From: JBOGEB01 sp050743125
Lineage (GTDB): Bacteria; Actinomycetota; Nitriliruptoria; Euzebyales; Egibacteraceae
Direction of reading: 5' to 3'
Assembly: GCA_050743125.1 (NCBI GenBank)
Contig: JBOGEB010000014.1
Span: 1-41,956 of the forward strand
DNA: 41,956 nucleotides
The translations under genes were made by a program, and so were the position numbers. Positions 1 through 7,514 of this stretch are shown here, one piece after another. The notes under the pieces were generated by a model that saw nothing but the letters and a program-made list of their open reading frames with translations, had not been told where the DNA came from and ran no database searches. The first letter of the stretch is position 1. Each line of letters begins with the position of its first letter.

Positions 1-134
1 TCAGGGTCGCGCAGGCGGTGGGCTGACCAGCGGAGGAGCCGCTCGGCGAGCCAGCGGCCGCACTCGGTGAACTCGGCGAGCAGCAGGGGGAAGAGCACCA
101 CCCCGACGATGATCCCCAGCATGCTGCGGGTCAT
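1..134 (-). CDS. Small membrane protein coupled to PadR regulator (partial, runs off left edge)
   Basis: The first 44 codons of a leftward gene are visible. It begins with ATG at 134, and that ATG overlaps the TGA of the PadR gene by four bases (ATGA), so translation is very likely coupled. The protein begins MTRSMLGIIVGVVLFPLLLA: one strongly hydrophobic segment (about residues 5-20), then a basic amphipathic stretch with several Arg and Trp. The gene continues beyond the window, so no domain can be named. Membrane proteins encoded directly downstream of PadR regulators are common and are often the regulated target; applying that here is inference. Confidence 0.6.
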   Translation of the reverse strand, partial: MTRSMLGIIVGVVLFPLLLAEFTECGRWLAERLLRWSAHRLRDP

Positions 135-484
135 CGCAGCCTCCCGGCCCAGCCGAACCCCAGGACAGGACCGAGCGGGCGTGGCCGAGGCACACCTTGG
201 CGGGCGGGCTTGCGGCGGCCCGCGAGGGCGGCTCGCGCGCTGGCCAAACCATCAGGGCTGAGCCGGTAGAACCGCCGCCGTGGGCCCCGCGAGGCGGGAT
301 CGCCCGGCTCCCATTCCGACTCGACCCAGCCGATCCGCTCCAGCCGAGCCAGGATCGGGTAGATGCTCCCCGTCGGCCGCCCCGTCGCCTTGGCGATCTT
401 CAAGCCGTAGAGCTCGTCGTCCGGCCCCACTAGGACCTCGAGCACGTCGAGGGTGGCGGCGGTCATGCGCGGCGTCTCGCTCAC
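131..484 (-). CDS. PadR family transcriptional regulator
   Basis: Winged-helix repressor of the PadR family. The core reads TLDVLEVLVGPDDELYGLKI, then GRPTGSIYPILARLERIGWV, which is the PadR signature (Tyr-Gly-x-x-Ile, then Gly-x-x-Tyr-x-x-Leu-x-x-Leu-x-x-x-Gly). After the wing (RRRFYRLSPDGLA) the C-terminus is short and basic, so this is a compact PadR without the long dimerisation helix. Possible starts are ATG 502, GTG 484 and ATG 466; 484 is chosen because ATG 502 lies inside an inverted repeat that looks like the operator. The stop overlaps the start of the next, membrane-protein gene. The family usually represses its own operon in response to a small ligand; the ligand here is unknown. 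Confidence 0.85.
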   Translation of the reverse strand: MSETPRMTAATLDVLEVLVGPDDELYGLKIAKATGRPTGSIYPILARLERIGWVESEWEPGDPASRGPRRRFYRLSPDGLASARAALAGRRKPARQGVPRPRPLGPVLGFGWAGRLR

Positions 485-494
485 GCCCCTAACT

Positions 495-506
495 CTACAC
501 ATGTAG
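495..506. promoter_or_regulatory. Putative PadR operator (inverted repeat)
   Basis: A perfect 5-2-5 inverted repeat, CTACA-CA-TGTAG, sits at the 5' end of the PadR gene. PadR proteins typically bind short dyads of the ATGT/ACAT type, so autoregulation is plausible. The link is inference. Confidence 0.4.
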
Positions 507-517
507 CGTCAAGGCGG

Positions 518-1720
518 CTACCGCAAGATCGCGGAGCTCGCGTCCTCGGCGTCGGCGGCCTCGATCTCCTCGCGGGTGATGCCCAGCAGGAAGAGGATCG
601 CGTCGAGGTAGGGCACCGACAGCGCCGTGTCGGCGGCGCGGCGCACGATCGGCTTCGCGTTGAACGCGATCCCCAGCCCCGCCCGGGCGAGCATGTCGAG
701 GTCGTTCGCGCCGTCCCCCACCGCGACCGTCTGGCTGAGCGGCACCCCCGCGGCGGCGGCGAAGCGCTCGAGCGAGGCTGCCTTCGCCGCGCGGTCGACG
801 ACCGGCCCGACCAGGCGGCCGGTGAGACGGCCGCCGGAGATCTCCAGCGTGTTCGCGTGCGCGTAGTCCAGCCCCAGCCGGTCCTTCAGCTTGTCGGTCA
901 CCGGCGTGAACCCGCCGCTCACGATCGCGAGGACGTATCCGAGCCGCTTGAGCGTCCGCACGACCGTCCGCGCCCCGGGCGTGAGGACGAGCTGGTCACC
1001 GACCTCGTCGACCGTGCGGGCAGGCAGGCCCTCGAGCAGCGCTACCCGCTGCCGGAGCGTCTGCTCGAAGTCGAGCTCTCCTGCCATCGCCCGCGCGGTG
1101 ATCACGGCGACCTGGTGGCCGCAGCCCGCGCGCTCGGCGAGCAGCTCGATCACCTCGCCGGCGACGAGGGTCGAGTCGACGTCCATGCAGATCAGCCGCT
1201 TCGCCCGGCGGTAGAGCCCGGCCGGCTGCACCGCGACGTCGACGCGCTGGGCGGCGGCCTCGGCGGCGAGCTCCGCGCGGAGCGTGCCAGGGTCGCCGCC
1301 GGAGACGAGCAGCTCGAAGCTCATGATCGGGTAGCGCGACAGCCGCGTGATCCGGTCGATGTTCCCCCCACACGCGGCGATCCGGCCGGTGATCGCGGCG
1401 ATCGCGCCGGCGCGGAGCGGCTGCCCCAGCAGCGTCACGTAGTGGCGGGCGGTGACCGCGCTGGGCCGCCAGGCGGCCATCGTCTTGAACTCGACCGCCA
1501 CGCCGACGTCGGCCGCTCGGCGCGCGAGGGCCTCGCGGGCGGTCTCCTCCTCGCCGCCGAGCGAGGCAAGGATGCCGAGGGTCAGCCGGTCGCGGATCGT
1601 GACCTGCTCCATGTCGATGATCCGCGCGTCCAGCCGCGCGAGCACCTCACAGAAGGCGGAGGTCAGCCCCGGCCGGTCCCGGCCGGTCACCGTAATCAGC
1701 AGGGCGGTGGCGTCGTCCAT
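518..1720 (-). CDS. serB: Phosphoserine phosphatase SerB with N-terminal ACT domain
   Basis: Last step of serine synthesis: hydrolysis of O-phosphoserine to L-serine in the cytoplasm. The 400-residue protein starts with an ACT-type regulatory region (TVTGRDRPGLTSAFCEVLA, about residues 10-90), followed by a second ACT-like stretch (residues 90-165), then a HAD phosphatase domain. HAD motif I is MDVDSTLVAGE (nucleophile Asp near 179), motif II is IVSGGF, and motifs III/IV are near K-A-A-S-L and VGDGANDLDML. Length and two-part regulatory region match actinobacterial SerB2-type enzymes (about 400 residues), which can be inhibited by serine through the ACT domains. The gene is divergent from the small unknown gene at 1751. 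Confidence 0.95.
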   Translation of the reverse strand: MDDATALLITVTGRDRPGLTSAFCEVLARLDARIIDMEQVTIRDRLTLGILASLGGEEETAREALARRAADVGVAVEFKTMAAWRPSAVTARHYVTLLGQPLRAGAIAAITGRIAACGGNIDRITRLSRYPIMSFELLVSGGDPGTLRAELAAEAAAQRVDVAVQPAGLYRRAKRLICMDVDSTLVAGEVIELLAERAGCGHQVAVITARAMAGELDFEQTLRQRVALLEGLPARTVDEVGDQLVLTPGARTVVRTLKRLGYVLAIVSGGFTPVTDKLKDRLGLDYAHANTLEISGGRLTGRLVGPVVDRAAKAASLERFAAAAGVPLSQTVAVGDGANDLDMLARAGLGIAFNAKPIVRRAADTALSVPYLDAILFLLGITREEIEAADAEDASSAILR

Positions 1721-1750
1721 GGTGGCCTCACGCTATAGCCTCACAGGTGT

Positions 1751-2227
1751 ATGGAGGAGATCCCGAAGCCGGATGCGCTGCTCGCCGCCCGGGGGTCGGC
1801 CGAGGTGCTGTTCGAGTTTCTCCGAGAGTGGTTCGACGTCCCGGACCACATCACGCTCGACCTGCGGGCGGTCGACTCGGCGGTCACCGAGCTGGGCGAT
1901 CCCCAGCTGATCATGGCGATGGCGATGCGCAAGCTGCAAGCCTTCCACCTCCTGACCACGCCGGGCGTCGAGACGACGACCGACGTCGTCCTCACCGTCA
2001 TCCAGGACCTCCAGCGGGCGCTGCTCCAAGCCCCCAACATGCACCTGCGCAACGCCGCCGCCGAGACTGACTGGGACGCCGCCTTCGCCGCGCTCGGGCA
2101 GGCTACGGACGCCGACCCCGCCCAGACCGACCAGATCGCGGCGTTCCGCCGCCACCACGGCGCCCTCCACGAGGCCGCCCGCGCCGTCCTCCACGTCTCC
2201 AACGGCCAGATCTGCCGCCTGATCTAG
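1751..2227 (+). CDS. Conserved hypothetical protein, mostly helical
   Basis: A 158-residue soluble protein (MEEIPKPDALLAARGSAEVL...) with no signal peptide or membrane segment that I can see. It is rich in Ala, Leu and Asp and predicted by eye to be alpha-helical; no catalytic motif is recognised. Coding quality is good, with G/C at nearly every third position. There is no Shine-Dalgarno sequence before ATG 1751; a -10-like TATAGC lies at 1734-1739, so the mRNA may be nearly leaderless. It is divergent from serB and is followed after 35 bp by two further small unknown genes on the same strand. Confidence 0.7.
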   Translation: MEEIPKPDALLAARGSAEVLFEFLREWFDVPDHITLDLRAVDSAVTELGDPQLIMAMAMRKLQAFHLLTTPGVETTTDVVLTVIQDLQRALLQAPNMHLRNAAAETDWDAAFAALGQATDADPAQTDQIAAFRRHHGALHEAARAVLHVSNGQICRLI

Positions 2228-2262
2228 CCAGCCAGATCCTGGGCACGGGAGGGCTCGTCCTC

Positions 2263-2568
2263 GTGCGCCTCGCCGTGGCAGCCGGAGCCGCGTTTCTCGT
2301 CGGTGCTTTAACCCAGCGGATTCTGTTGGCGTCGTTCGCGATCAAGGTCGCGGGTATGGAGATCCCCGAGGTCGCCAAGGCGGCCAAGGCGACCGAGGAG
2401 GTGCTACAGAAGGTGGGGAGCCAGATCAACGATCTCTGGGGGGCGATTAAGGATGGCTCCTCGGCCGGGAGGCGGCTGACCGAACGCTTCGAGTTGCTTG
2501 AGTCTCAGATCAGCCACCCCGCCGAACGGGACCAGTCTCCTTCGGCCGCACCCGATCATGAGGGCTAG
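2263..2568 (+). CDS. Small membrane-anchored hypothetical protein
   Basis: A 101-residue protein starting at GTG 2263, with a good ribosome site (GGGAGGG at 2247-2253, 9 bases before). Residues 1-30 (MRLAVAAGAAFLVGALTQRI onward) form one hydrophobic segment, probably an N-terminal anchor. Residues 33-85 are charged and heptad-like (VAKAAKATEEVLQKVGSQI), suggesting a coiled coil, and the tail is disordered. No known family is recognised. It lies 12 bp before another charged small gene, and the two probably form an operon. Confidence 0.6.
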   Translation: MRLAVAAGAAFLVGALTQRILLASFAIKVAGMEIPEVAKAAKATEEVLQKVGSQINDLWGAIKDGSSAGRRLTERFELLESQISHPAERDQSPSAAPDHEG

Positions 2569-2580
2569 GCTTGAAATGCC

Positions 2581-2778
2581 ATGCGCGAATTCTCTGAGTC
2601 CAGACCATCCGAGCTCGTGGAGGAATTCGTCCGCATCGCGGAGCGGGCCGACCGCCAGCGGAAAGAGTTTGACGAGGCCATGAAGCCGATCCTTGAGGAG
2701 CTTCACCGCCTCGCCAAGCCGGCCGTGCGCGCCGAACGCAGGTCGGGACGGATGAGACGTCGGCGTAGGGTGGGTTAG
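2581..2778 (+). CDS. Small charged coiled-coil hypothetical protein
   Basis: A 65-residue, very hydrophilic protein starting at ATG 2581. Its first 50 residues (LVEEFVRIAERADRQRKEF and so on) have a heptad-like pattern, and it ends in a strongly basic tail (RRSGRMRRRRRVG) that could contact nucleic acid or membrane. It closely follows the membrane-anchored small protein at 2263, so the pair may work together; this is inference. Its end overlaps the end of the convergent threonine dehydratase gene by four bases. No family is recognised. Confidence 0.5.
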   Translation: MREFSESRPSELVEEFVRIAERADRQRKEFDEAMKPILEELHRLAKPAVRAERRSGRMRRRRRVG

Positions 2779-3761
2779 GTACTCCACGTTCGGCCAGCGA
2801 TCAGCGCGCAGAAGCGCTCGACGCCGACGTTGCCGCCCGAGATGACCACGCCGACGCGCTTGCCGGCGACGTCGAGTTTGCCCGCGAGGAGGGCGGCGAC
2901 GGCGCAGGCGCCGCTCGGCTCGGTGACGATCTTCAGCCGGTCGAATGCGAACGCCATCGCGTCGAGGATCTCGTCGTCGGTGACGACGACGATCTCGTCG
3001 ACCAGCCGCCGGTTCACCTCGAACGTGAGCGCGCCGGGGATCGTGGCCTGCTGGCCGTCGGCAATGGTGCGGGGCACGGGGACAGACAGGCGGCGGCCGG
3101 CCGCGAGCGACCGTCTCGTGTCGTCGCCCGCAGCCGGCTCGACGCCGACGACGCGGACCCGCGGCAGCAGTCCTTTCGCCGCCGTGGCCGACCCAGCGAT
3201 CAGCCCACCACCTCCAACAGGGACCAAAAGGACGTCGAGCTCGCCCACGTCCTCGATGAGCTCCAGCGCGCTCGTGCCCTGACCGGCCATGACGTAGGGG
3301 TCGTCGTAGGGCGCCACGACAGCGCAGCCGCGCTCGGCGGCGAGCTGAGCGGCGATCGCTTCCCGGTCCTCGGCGTAGCGGTCGTAGGCCACGATCTTGG
3401 CGCCGTACCCACGGGTCGCGGCGAGCTTCGCCGCAGGAGCGTCGGCGGGCATCACGATCGTCGCCGGCACGCCGAGCAGCCCCGCCGCGATCGCGACCGC
3501 CTGCGCATGGTTGCCCGAAGAATGCGCCACGACGCCGCGGGCACGGACATCGGCCTCGAGCGTCGCGATCCGGTTGTACGCCCCGCGGATCTTGAAGGCG
3601 CCGCCGCGTTGGAAGCACTCAGCCTTCAGGCGCACGCGTCCGCCGGTGATCCCGTCGAGCGTGCGTGACGTCAGCGCTGGCGTACGGTGCGCGACGCCGA
3701 CGAGCCGCCGCGCGGCGGCCTCGACATCTCCGAGCTCAATGGTGCAGGGCACTTCGTGCAT
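2775..3761 (-). CDS. Threonine/serine dehydratase (PLP-dependent, short form)
   Basis: A fold-type II PLP enzyme of 328 residues that deaminates threonine (and serine) to 2-oxobutyrate or pyruvate. The PLP lysine is in GGAFKIRGAYN (Lys57); the substrate loop SSGNHAQA and the phosphate-binding glycine loop VPVGGGGLIAG are both present. The length corresponds to the catalytic domain alone, without the C-terminal ACT-like domain that makes biosynthetic IlvA isoleucine-sensitive. It may therefore be a catabolic TdcB-type enzyme, a serine racemase-like enzyme or an unregulated IlvA, so no symbol is given. ATG 3761 has GGAG seven bases upstream. It is divergent from the MarP-like protease, and a 10-bp dyad lies between them. 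Confidence 0.9.
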   Translation of the reverse strand: MHEVPCTIELGDVEAAARRLVGVAHRTPALTSRTLDGITGGRVRLKAECFQRGGAFKIRGAYNRIATLEADVRARGVVAHSSGNHAQAVAIAAGLLGVPATIVMPADAPAAKLAATRGYGAKIVAYDRYAEDREAIAAQLAAERGCAVVAPYDDPYVMAGQGTSALELIEDVGELDVLLVPVGGGGLIAGSATAAKGLLPRVRVVGVEPAAGDDTRRSLAAGRRLSVPVPRTIADGQQATIPGALTFEVNRRLVDEIVVVTDDEILDAMAFAFDRLKIVTEPSGACAVAALLAGKLDVAGKRVGVVISGGNVGVERFCALIAGRTWST

Positions 3762-3782
3762 GCACCGGCTCCGAAGCGTTGG

Positions 3783-3806
3783 TAATCTGAAAGGGATTTC
3801 AGGTTA
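3783..3806. repeat. Inverted repeat upstream of the threonine dehydratase
   Basis: The arms TAATCTGAAA (3783-3792) and TTTCAGGTTA (3797-3806) pair at 9 of 10 positions across a GGGA loop. The dyad lies 22-45 bp upstream of the dehydratase start and has no T-run, so an operator is more likely than a terminator. Confidence 0.4.
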
Positions 3807-3932
3807 GCGTTCGGCCTCGACGGGGACGTCGACCAGCACCGGCCCTCCGAGGGACCCTCCCGGATTGTGGGCAGGTCGCCAGATTTGGGCGCCCCGGCCG
3901 CTTGGAATAGCCACGGCCGGGGCGCCTTCCAT
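3804..3932 (-). CDS. Possible small protein (42 aa) upstream of the threonine dehydratase
   Basis: A short open frame from ATG 3932 to TAA 3804, transcribed with the dehydratase and ending 42 bp before it. Its C-terminal part, NPGGSLGGPVLVDVPVEAER, reads like real protein, while the N-terminal part overlaps a perfect 13-bp inverted repeat. It could be a leader peptide, a small protein, or the tail of a deleted gene. No clear ribosome site precedes it, so the call is weak. Confidence 0.2.
   Translation of the reverse strand: MEGAPAVAIPSGRGAQIWRPAHNPGGSLGGPVLVDVPVEAER
3888..3926. repeat. Perfect 13-bp GC-rich inverted repeat
   Basis: Arms GGCGCCCCGGCCG (3888-3900) and its exact complement (3914-3926) flank a 13-base loop between the dehydratase and the protease gene. 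There is no T-run on either side, so it may be a structured leader or a rho-assisted stop rather than a classical terminator. Confidence 0.5.
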
Positions 3933-3997
3933 GTCCGCAGGTCGTTTGTGTGTCGTGGCTCACCTCACCTCCCTCGTGGGAGTACCGTGGGCGATGC

Positions 3998-5176
3998 ATG
4001 AACCCGGTCGACCTCATCCTGCTGCTGGTGCTCGTCTACGTCGGGTTGCGCGGGTTCCGGCAGGGAGCGGTCTCGCAGGTCGCCGCATTCGGCGGCGCGG
4101 CGGTGGGGCTGGCCAGCGGCGCGATCTGGGCGCCGAAGCTCGCCAAGCTGATCATCTCTTCCCCGGGGCTCGGCCTTGCGTTTCTGACCCTGGGCGCGCT
4201 CCTCGGGACCGTGATGATCTGCCAAGGACTCGGAGTCGCCCTGGGGCTGCGGCTGCGCGCGGGCGCCGAGCGGCTGGGGATGGGAGGCGCCGACCGTGCC
4301 GCCGGGATCGCAGTGGGGCTCGCGGGCCTGGTCATCATGGTGTGGCTGCTCACGTCGGTGCTCATGCACGGTCCCGTCCCTGCCGTAGCGAAGGCGCTCC
4401 GCCAGTCGCAGCTGGTCACGGCGATCGCGGACGCGCTGCCGGCGCCCCCCAACGTGTTCGGCCGCGTCTCCGTCTACCTGAACGAGCAGGGCTTCCCGCA
4501 GGTGTTCGCCGATGCCGGTGACGTCATCGCGCCGCCCGTCGGCCCGCCCGTCGGTGCCGCAGTGAGCGCGGCAGTGAGCGCCGGGCGGGGGAGCACCGTC
4601 CAGATCGAGGCCGAAGGGTGCGGCCGGATCTCCAGTGGCAGCGGGTTCGTGACCCAGCCCGGTTTCGTCGTCACGAACGCGCACGTCGTCGCGGGCGCCA
4701 AGACGCTCTCCGTGCGGGACCGGAAGGGTGCCCACAAGGCGGTCACGATCTTCGTCGATCCCCGAGTGGACCTTGCGGTGCTGTCCGCTCCGCGGGTCAC
4801 GGCAACGCCGATCGGCTGGGCCACAACGCCCGTGCGCCGCGGCACGGTGGGGGCGACCCTGGGGTTCCCGCGGGGGCAGCGTACGCTCAATCCCAGGCCG
4901 GCCGTCGTGCAGGCTCAAATCAGAGCAAACGGTCGCGACATCTACGGTGAGGAAACCGTCACGCGGGACATCATCGCCCTGTCCGCAGGCGTGCAGCGCG
5001 GAGACTCCGGTGGGCCGTTCGTGACAAGCGACGGCCAGGTCGGCGGGGTGGTCTTCGCCGCCGCCAGCTCCGACCCCGGCACCGGCTACGCCCTGACCGC
5101 TGGGCAGGTCAGCTCCAAGGTCGCCGCCGCCATCGCCCGCAACCGCCGGACCGACACCGGCCCCTGTCAGCTCTAA
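3998..5176 (+). CDS. MarP-like membrane serine protease (CvpA-type membrane domain + trypsin domain)
   Basis: A 393-residue membrane protein with the architecture of mycobacterial MarP (Rv3671c family). Residues 1-150 carry about four hydrophobic segments of CvpA type (MNPVDLILLLVLVYVGLRGF at the N-terminus). After a Pro/Val/Ala-rich linker, residues 200-390 form a trypsin-like protease domain facing outside the cell. The triad is visible: His near 229 in TNAHVVAG, Asp near 258 in VDLAVLSAP, and Ser near 337 in RGDSGGPF. MarP is required for acid tolerance through cell-wall hydrolase processing; the same role here is inference. ATG 3998 is chosen over an in-frame GTG at 3950 because it places the first membrane helix at the N-terminus. 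It converges on the DAHP synthase gene, with a hairpin between them. Confidence 0.9.
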   Translation: MNPVDLILLLVLVYVGLRGFRQGAVSQVAAFGGAAVGLASGAIWAPKLAKLIISSPGLGLAFLTLGALLGTVMICQGLGVALGLRLRAGAERLGMGGADRAAGIAVGLAGLVIMVWLLTSVLMHGPVPAVAKALRQSQLVTAIADALPAPPNVFGRVSVYLNEQGFPQVFADAGDVIAPPVGPPVGAAVSAAVSAGRGSTVQIEAEGCGRISSGSGFVTQPGFVVTNAHVVAGAKTLSVRDRKGAHKAVTIFVDPRVDLAVLSAPRVTATPIGWATTPVRRGTVGATLGFPRGQRTLNPRPAVVQAQIRANGRDIYGEETVTRDIIALSAGVQRGDSGGPFVTSDGQVGGVVFAAASSDPGTGYALTAGQVSSKVAAAIARNRRTDTGPCQL

Positions 5177-5196
5177 CAGGTGCGTTTGGCGGCAGT

Positions 5197-5238
5197 TGTG
5201 TGGAGGATCTCGGCCGCATTGGTCAGATCCTCCACACA
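5197..5238. terminator. Bidirectional hairpin between convergent genes
   Basis: Perfect 14-bp arms TGTGTGGAGGATCT (5197-5210) and the complement (5225-5238) with a 14-base loop, placed between the stops of the MarP-like and DAHP synthase genes. There is no strong T-run; position and stability argue for termination of both transcripts. Confidence 0.6.
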
Positions 5239-5257
5239 CGGGAGGCCGAGATGGCCC

Positions 5258-6622
5258 CTAGCCGCGGAGCATCTGGGCGAGCTGGAAGGCCAGCTCCAGG
5301 GACTGCTGGTTGTTGAGGCGCGGGTCGCAGGCGGTCTCGTAGCGCTGGGCCAGGTGAGCGTCGGCGATCTCCTGGGCGCCGCCGAGGCACTCGGTGACGT
5401 CGTCGCCGGTCAGCTCAATGTGGACGCCGCCGGGCACTGTGCCCTCGGCGTGATGGACTGCGAAGAACGCGCGGATCTCCGCGAGCACGTCGCTGAATCG
5501 GCGTGTCTTGTACCCCTCGGCCGTCGTGAACGTGTTGCCGTGCATCGGGTCGCAGGACCAGACCACGGCGAGGCCACGGTCGCGGACCCCGCGCACGAGT
5601 GGCGGAAGCGCATCGCCGACCAGCTCGGCCCCCATTCGGGTGATGAGGGTGAGCCGACCGGGGATGTTTCGCGGGTTGAGCCGCGCGGCGAGCGCCTCGA
5701 CCTCATCGACGGTCGCCGTCGGCCCCATCTTCACCCCGACCGGGTTGCCGACCCCGGACAGGAAGTGCACGTGCGCGCCGTCCGGGTCACGGGTGCGCTC
5801 ACCGACCCACAGCATGTGCGCGCTGCAGTCGTACCAGCGGCCGGTCAGGGAGTCCCTGCGTGTCAGCGCCTGCTCGTAGCCGAGCAGCAGCGCCTCGTGC
5901 GAGGTCCAGAAGTCGACCATGTGGAACGTCAGATCATGCTCCACATCGACGCCGCACGCGGCGATGAACCGCAGCGCCCGGGTGATCTCGTCGGCGATCA
6001 CCGCGTACCGCTGCCCCTCGGGGCTGGCGGCGACGAACTCCTGGTTCCACGCGTGCACCTGGCGGAGGTCCGCAAAGCCGCCGCGCGTGAACGCCCGCAA
6101 GAGGTTGAGCGTCGCCGCCGCCTGGTGGTAGCAGCGCACGAGCCGCGACGGGTCGGGGGTACGCGCCTCCGTGGTGAACTCGAGGTCGTTGACCCCGTCC
6201 CCGCGGTAGCTGGGCAGCTCGACTCCGTCGATGACCTCCATCGACGAGGAGCGTGGCTTGGCGAACTGCCCGGCGATCCGCCCGACCTTGACGACCGGGA
6301 GCTGCGCGCCGTAGGTCAGGACGACCGCCATCTGGAGCAGAACCTTGAGCTTGTCACGGATTGCGTCCGCGCTGAACGCGGCGAACGTCTCCGCGCAGTC
6401 CCCGCCTTGGAGCAGAAACGCCCTGGCCGCCGCGACGTCGGCGAGCCGCTCCTGTAGCGCGCGCGCCTCACCCGCAAATACGAGCGGCGGCTGGGTGGCC
6501 AGCACCGACAGCGCGTCGGCAAGCGCCCCCTCGTCCGGCCAGTCAGGCTGCTGGCCGGCGGGCCATGCCCGCCAGGACGAGGGCGTCCAGGTCTGCGTCT
6601 GTGTTTCCAGGGCTGGAGTCAT
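5258..6622 (-). CDS. aroG: Class II 3-deoxy-7-phosphoheptulonate (DAHP) synthase
   Basis: First step of the shikimate pathway: condensation of phosphoenolpyruvate and erythrose 4-phosphate. The 454-residue protein is a plant/actinobacterial class II enzyme. Recognisable blocks include LQGGDCAETF, VKVGRIAGQFAKPRS, ARTPDPSRLVRCYHQAA, FVAASPEGQRYA, SAHMLWVGERTR, GVGNPVGVKMGPT, WSCDPMHGNT and HIELTGDDVTECLGG, covering the metal-binding Cys/His/Glu/Asp residues and phosphate-binding loops. ATG 6622 is chosen because MTPALETQ matches the usual short N-terminus, although the frame is open for 74 further codons. No Shine-Dalgarno site is present; TATACA lies 8 bases before the ATG, suggesting a leaderless mRNA. 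A long gene-poor region lies upstream. Confidence 0.95.
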   Translation of the reverse strand: MTPALETQTQTWTPSSWRAWPAGQQPDWPDEGALADALSVLATQPPLVFAGEARALQERLADVAAARAFLLQGGDCAETFAAFSADAIRDKLKVLLQMAVVLTYGAQLPVVKVGRIAGQFAKPRSSSMEVIDGVELPSYRGDGVNDLEFTTEARTPDPSRLVRCYHQAAATLNLLRAFTRGGFADLRQVHAWNQEFVAASPEGQRYAVIADEITRALRFIAACGVDVEHDLTFHMVDFWTSHEALLLGYEQALTRRDSLTGRWYDCSAHMLWVGERTRDPDGAHVHFLSGVGNPVGVKMGPTATVDEVEALAARLNPRNIPGRLTLITRMGAELVGDALPPLVRGVRDRGLAVVWSCDPMHGNTFTTAEGYKTRRFSDVLAEIRAFFAVHHAEGTVPGGVHIELTGDDVTECLGGAQEIADAHLAQRYETACDPRLNNQQSLELAFQLAQMLRG

Positions 6623-6630
6623 GACCCATA

Positions 6631-6636
6631 TGTATA
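6631..6636 (-). promoter_or_regulatory. -10 box for DAHP synthase, leaderless start
   Basis: TATACA on the minus strand ends 8 bases before the ATG at 6622, so transcription would begin at or within a few bases of the start codon. No clear -35 is visible at 17 bp. Confidence 0.45.
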
Positions 6637-6692
6637 CCGGTCTGGCGTCGAGGCAAAGGGTTGTCTCGCCGAATCGGGAGCAGACACGGCGT

Positions 6693-6706
6693 CGAGAGCG
6701 CTCTCG
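6693..6706. promoter_or_regulatory. 14-bp perfect palindrome upstream of DAHP synthase
   Basis: CGAGAGCGCTCTCG is perfectly palindromic and lies about 70 bp upstream of the gene. The GAGCGCTC core resembles LacI-family operators, but no cognate regulator lies nearby, so this is only a candidate site. Confidence 0.3.
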
Positions 6707-6956
6707 GGCAACGGGCGCGACCGCGCTTACGTGTTGATTAAACGGCTGACCACAACGTGCGGGGACTCGTGCACGATTTGTTTCCGTGTCACAGACCCTT
6801 GAAGACGTGTCTGTCCGAATCCCTTTTCCAGCGGTATGCACCATTCATCAACGCGGCAGCCGTATTCGCCGGGCCGGCGATACCTGGCGCACATTGCTCC
6901 CATTGTCCCCTGAGCATGCCGCGAGCGCGGAGGCGCTCTTGCCCTGGCACAACGAG

Positions 6957-6986
6957 TGAGGCCCCCGTGGTCGGTCGGGGGCCTCA
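6957..6986. terminator. 11-bp hairpin, terminator-like
   Basis: Arms TGAGGCCCCCG (6957-6967) and CGGGGGCCTCA (6976-6986) pair perfectly over an 8-base loop. No T-run follows. It may end a transcript coming from either side of this gene-poor region. Confidence 0.4.
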
Positions 6987-7445
6987 GAGCGCTCATCGGC
7001 GGAGTGCGGGCGGTTCCGCCTGGCGCCTCGTGCACCTTCAACTATGCCCTTCTTCGGTGCGCTCGACACCCTGTGAGGACACAAATTTTGGGGAAATTCT
7101 TGATGGGGGATGCATACTTCACCTGATTAGGTGGAAGTCCAAGATGCTGCGACCACCCAAAGGGTCGCCGGCCGCCCTGGTGGTCCGCCGGAAAAACCCG
7201 TGGCATTGGTGCGCAAAGCATCCGCACCTCACGGCGTTGCGGAGCGCTCGAGGACAACCAGCACACGGGGCGACCCGCGCGGAGCGCTTCGCCTTGCGAG
7301 GCGGGGAGCACTCCGCCCGGGCCCCCTCACAGCGATCGGGGGCGTCCCCAGGGTCCCCTCTGGGGTTCCGGACCCCCTCACAGTCAACGGAACTTTCCGC
7401 TTGGACCGCTAGGGAGCTTCGACGACTGTTCTCAGGCTGGGTGCG

Positions 7446-7468
7446 CGTCCAGACATATCGTCCAGACA
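7446..7468. repeat. Short direct repeat, 13-bp period
   Basis: CGTCCAGACA occurs at 7446-7455 and 7459-7468, separated by TAT, just before the hairpin at 7476. Two copies with a 13-bp period might be a protein-binding site. Confidence 0.3.
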
Positions 7469-7475
7469 AATGAAG

Positions 7476-7514
7476 AGGCCCGGCCGCTTGCGCAGTCAAC
7501 AAGCGACCGGGCCT
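7476..7514. terminator. 15-bp terminator-like hairpin
   Basis: Arms AGGCCCGGCCGCTTG (7476-7490) and CAAGCGACCGGGCCT (7500-7514) pair with a single mismatch over a 9-base loop. It could end a transcript from the gene-poor region. Confidence 0.5.

Larger units (their letters stand above)
7115..7514 (+). ncRNA. Candidate structured RNA ending in a strong hairpin
   Basis: A run of closely spaced hairpins: CACCT-GATT-AGGTG near 7120; nested GCGGAG...CTCCGC around CGCCT-TGCG-AGGCG near 7278-7315; CCCCC...GGGGG near 7323-7343; CCCCAG...CTGGGG near 7348-7367; GGGGT-TCCGG-ACCCC near 7363-7377. It ends with a 15-bp terminator-like hairpin at 7476-7514. An AT-rich patch with CATACT near 7112 could be a promoter. 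The density of pairing exceeds that of other non-coding stretches in this window, but GC-rich sequence folds easily, so this is a hypothesis. Confidence 0.2.

Noticed and set aside
857..1738. Long rightward frame opposite serB, and many other long antisense frames (for example 5180-6457, 23161-24564, 26805-29150, 30214-31512).
   Set aside because: They mirror well-supported genes, are Arg/Pro/Gly-rich and match no family; in GC-rich DNA the opposite frames stay open by chance.
6757..7473. A 238-codon frame in the gene-poor region.
   Set aside because: Mixed composition, third-position base use unlike the real genes, no domain, and it crosses several hairpins.
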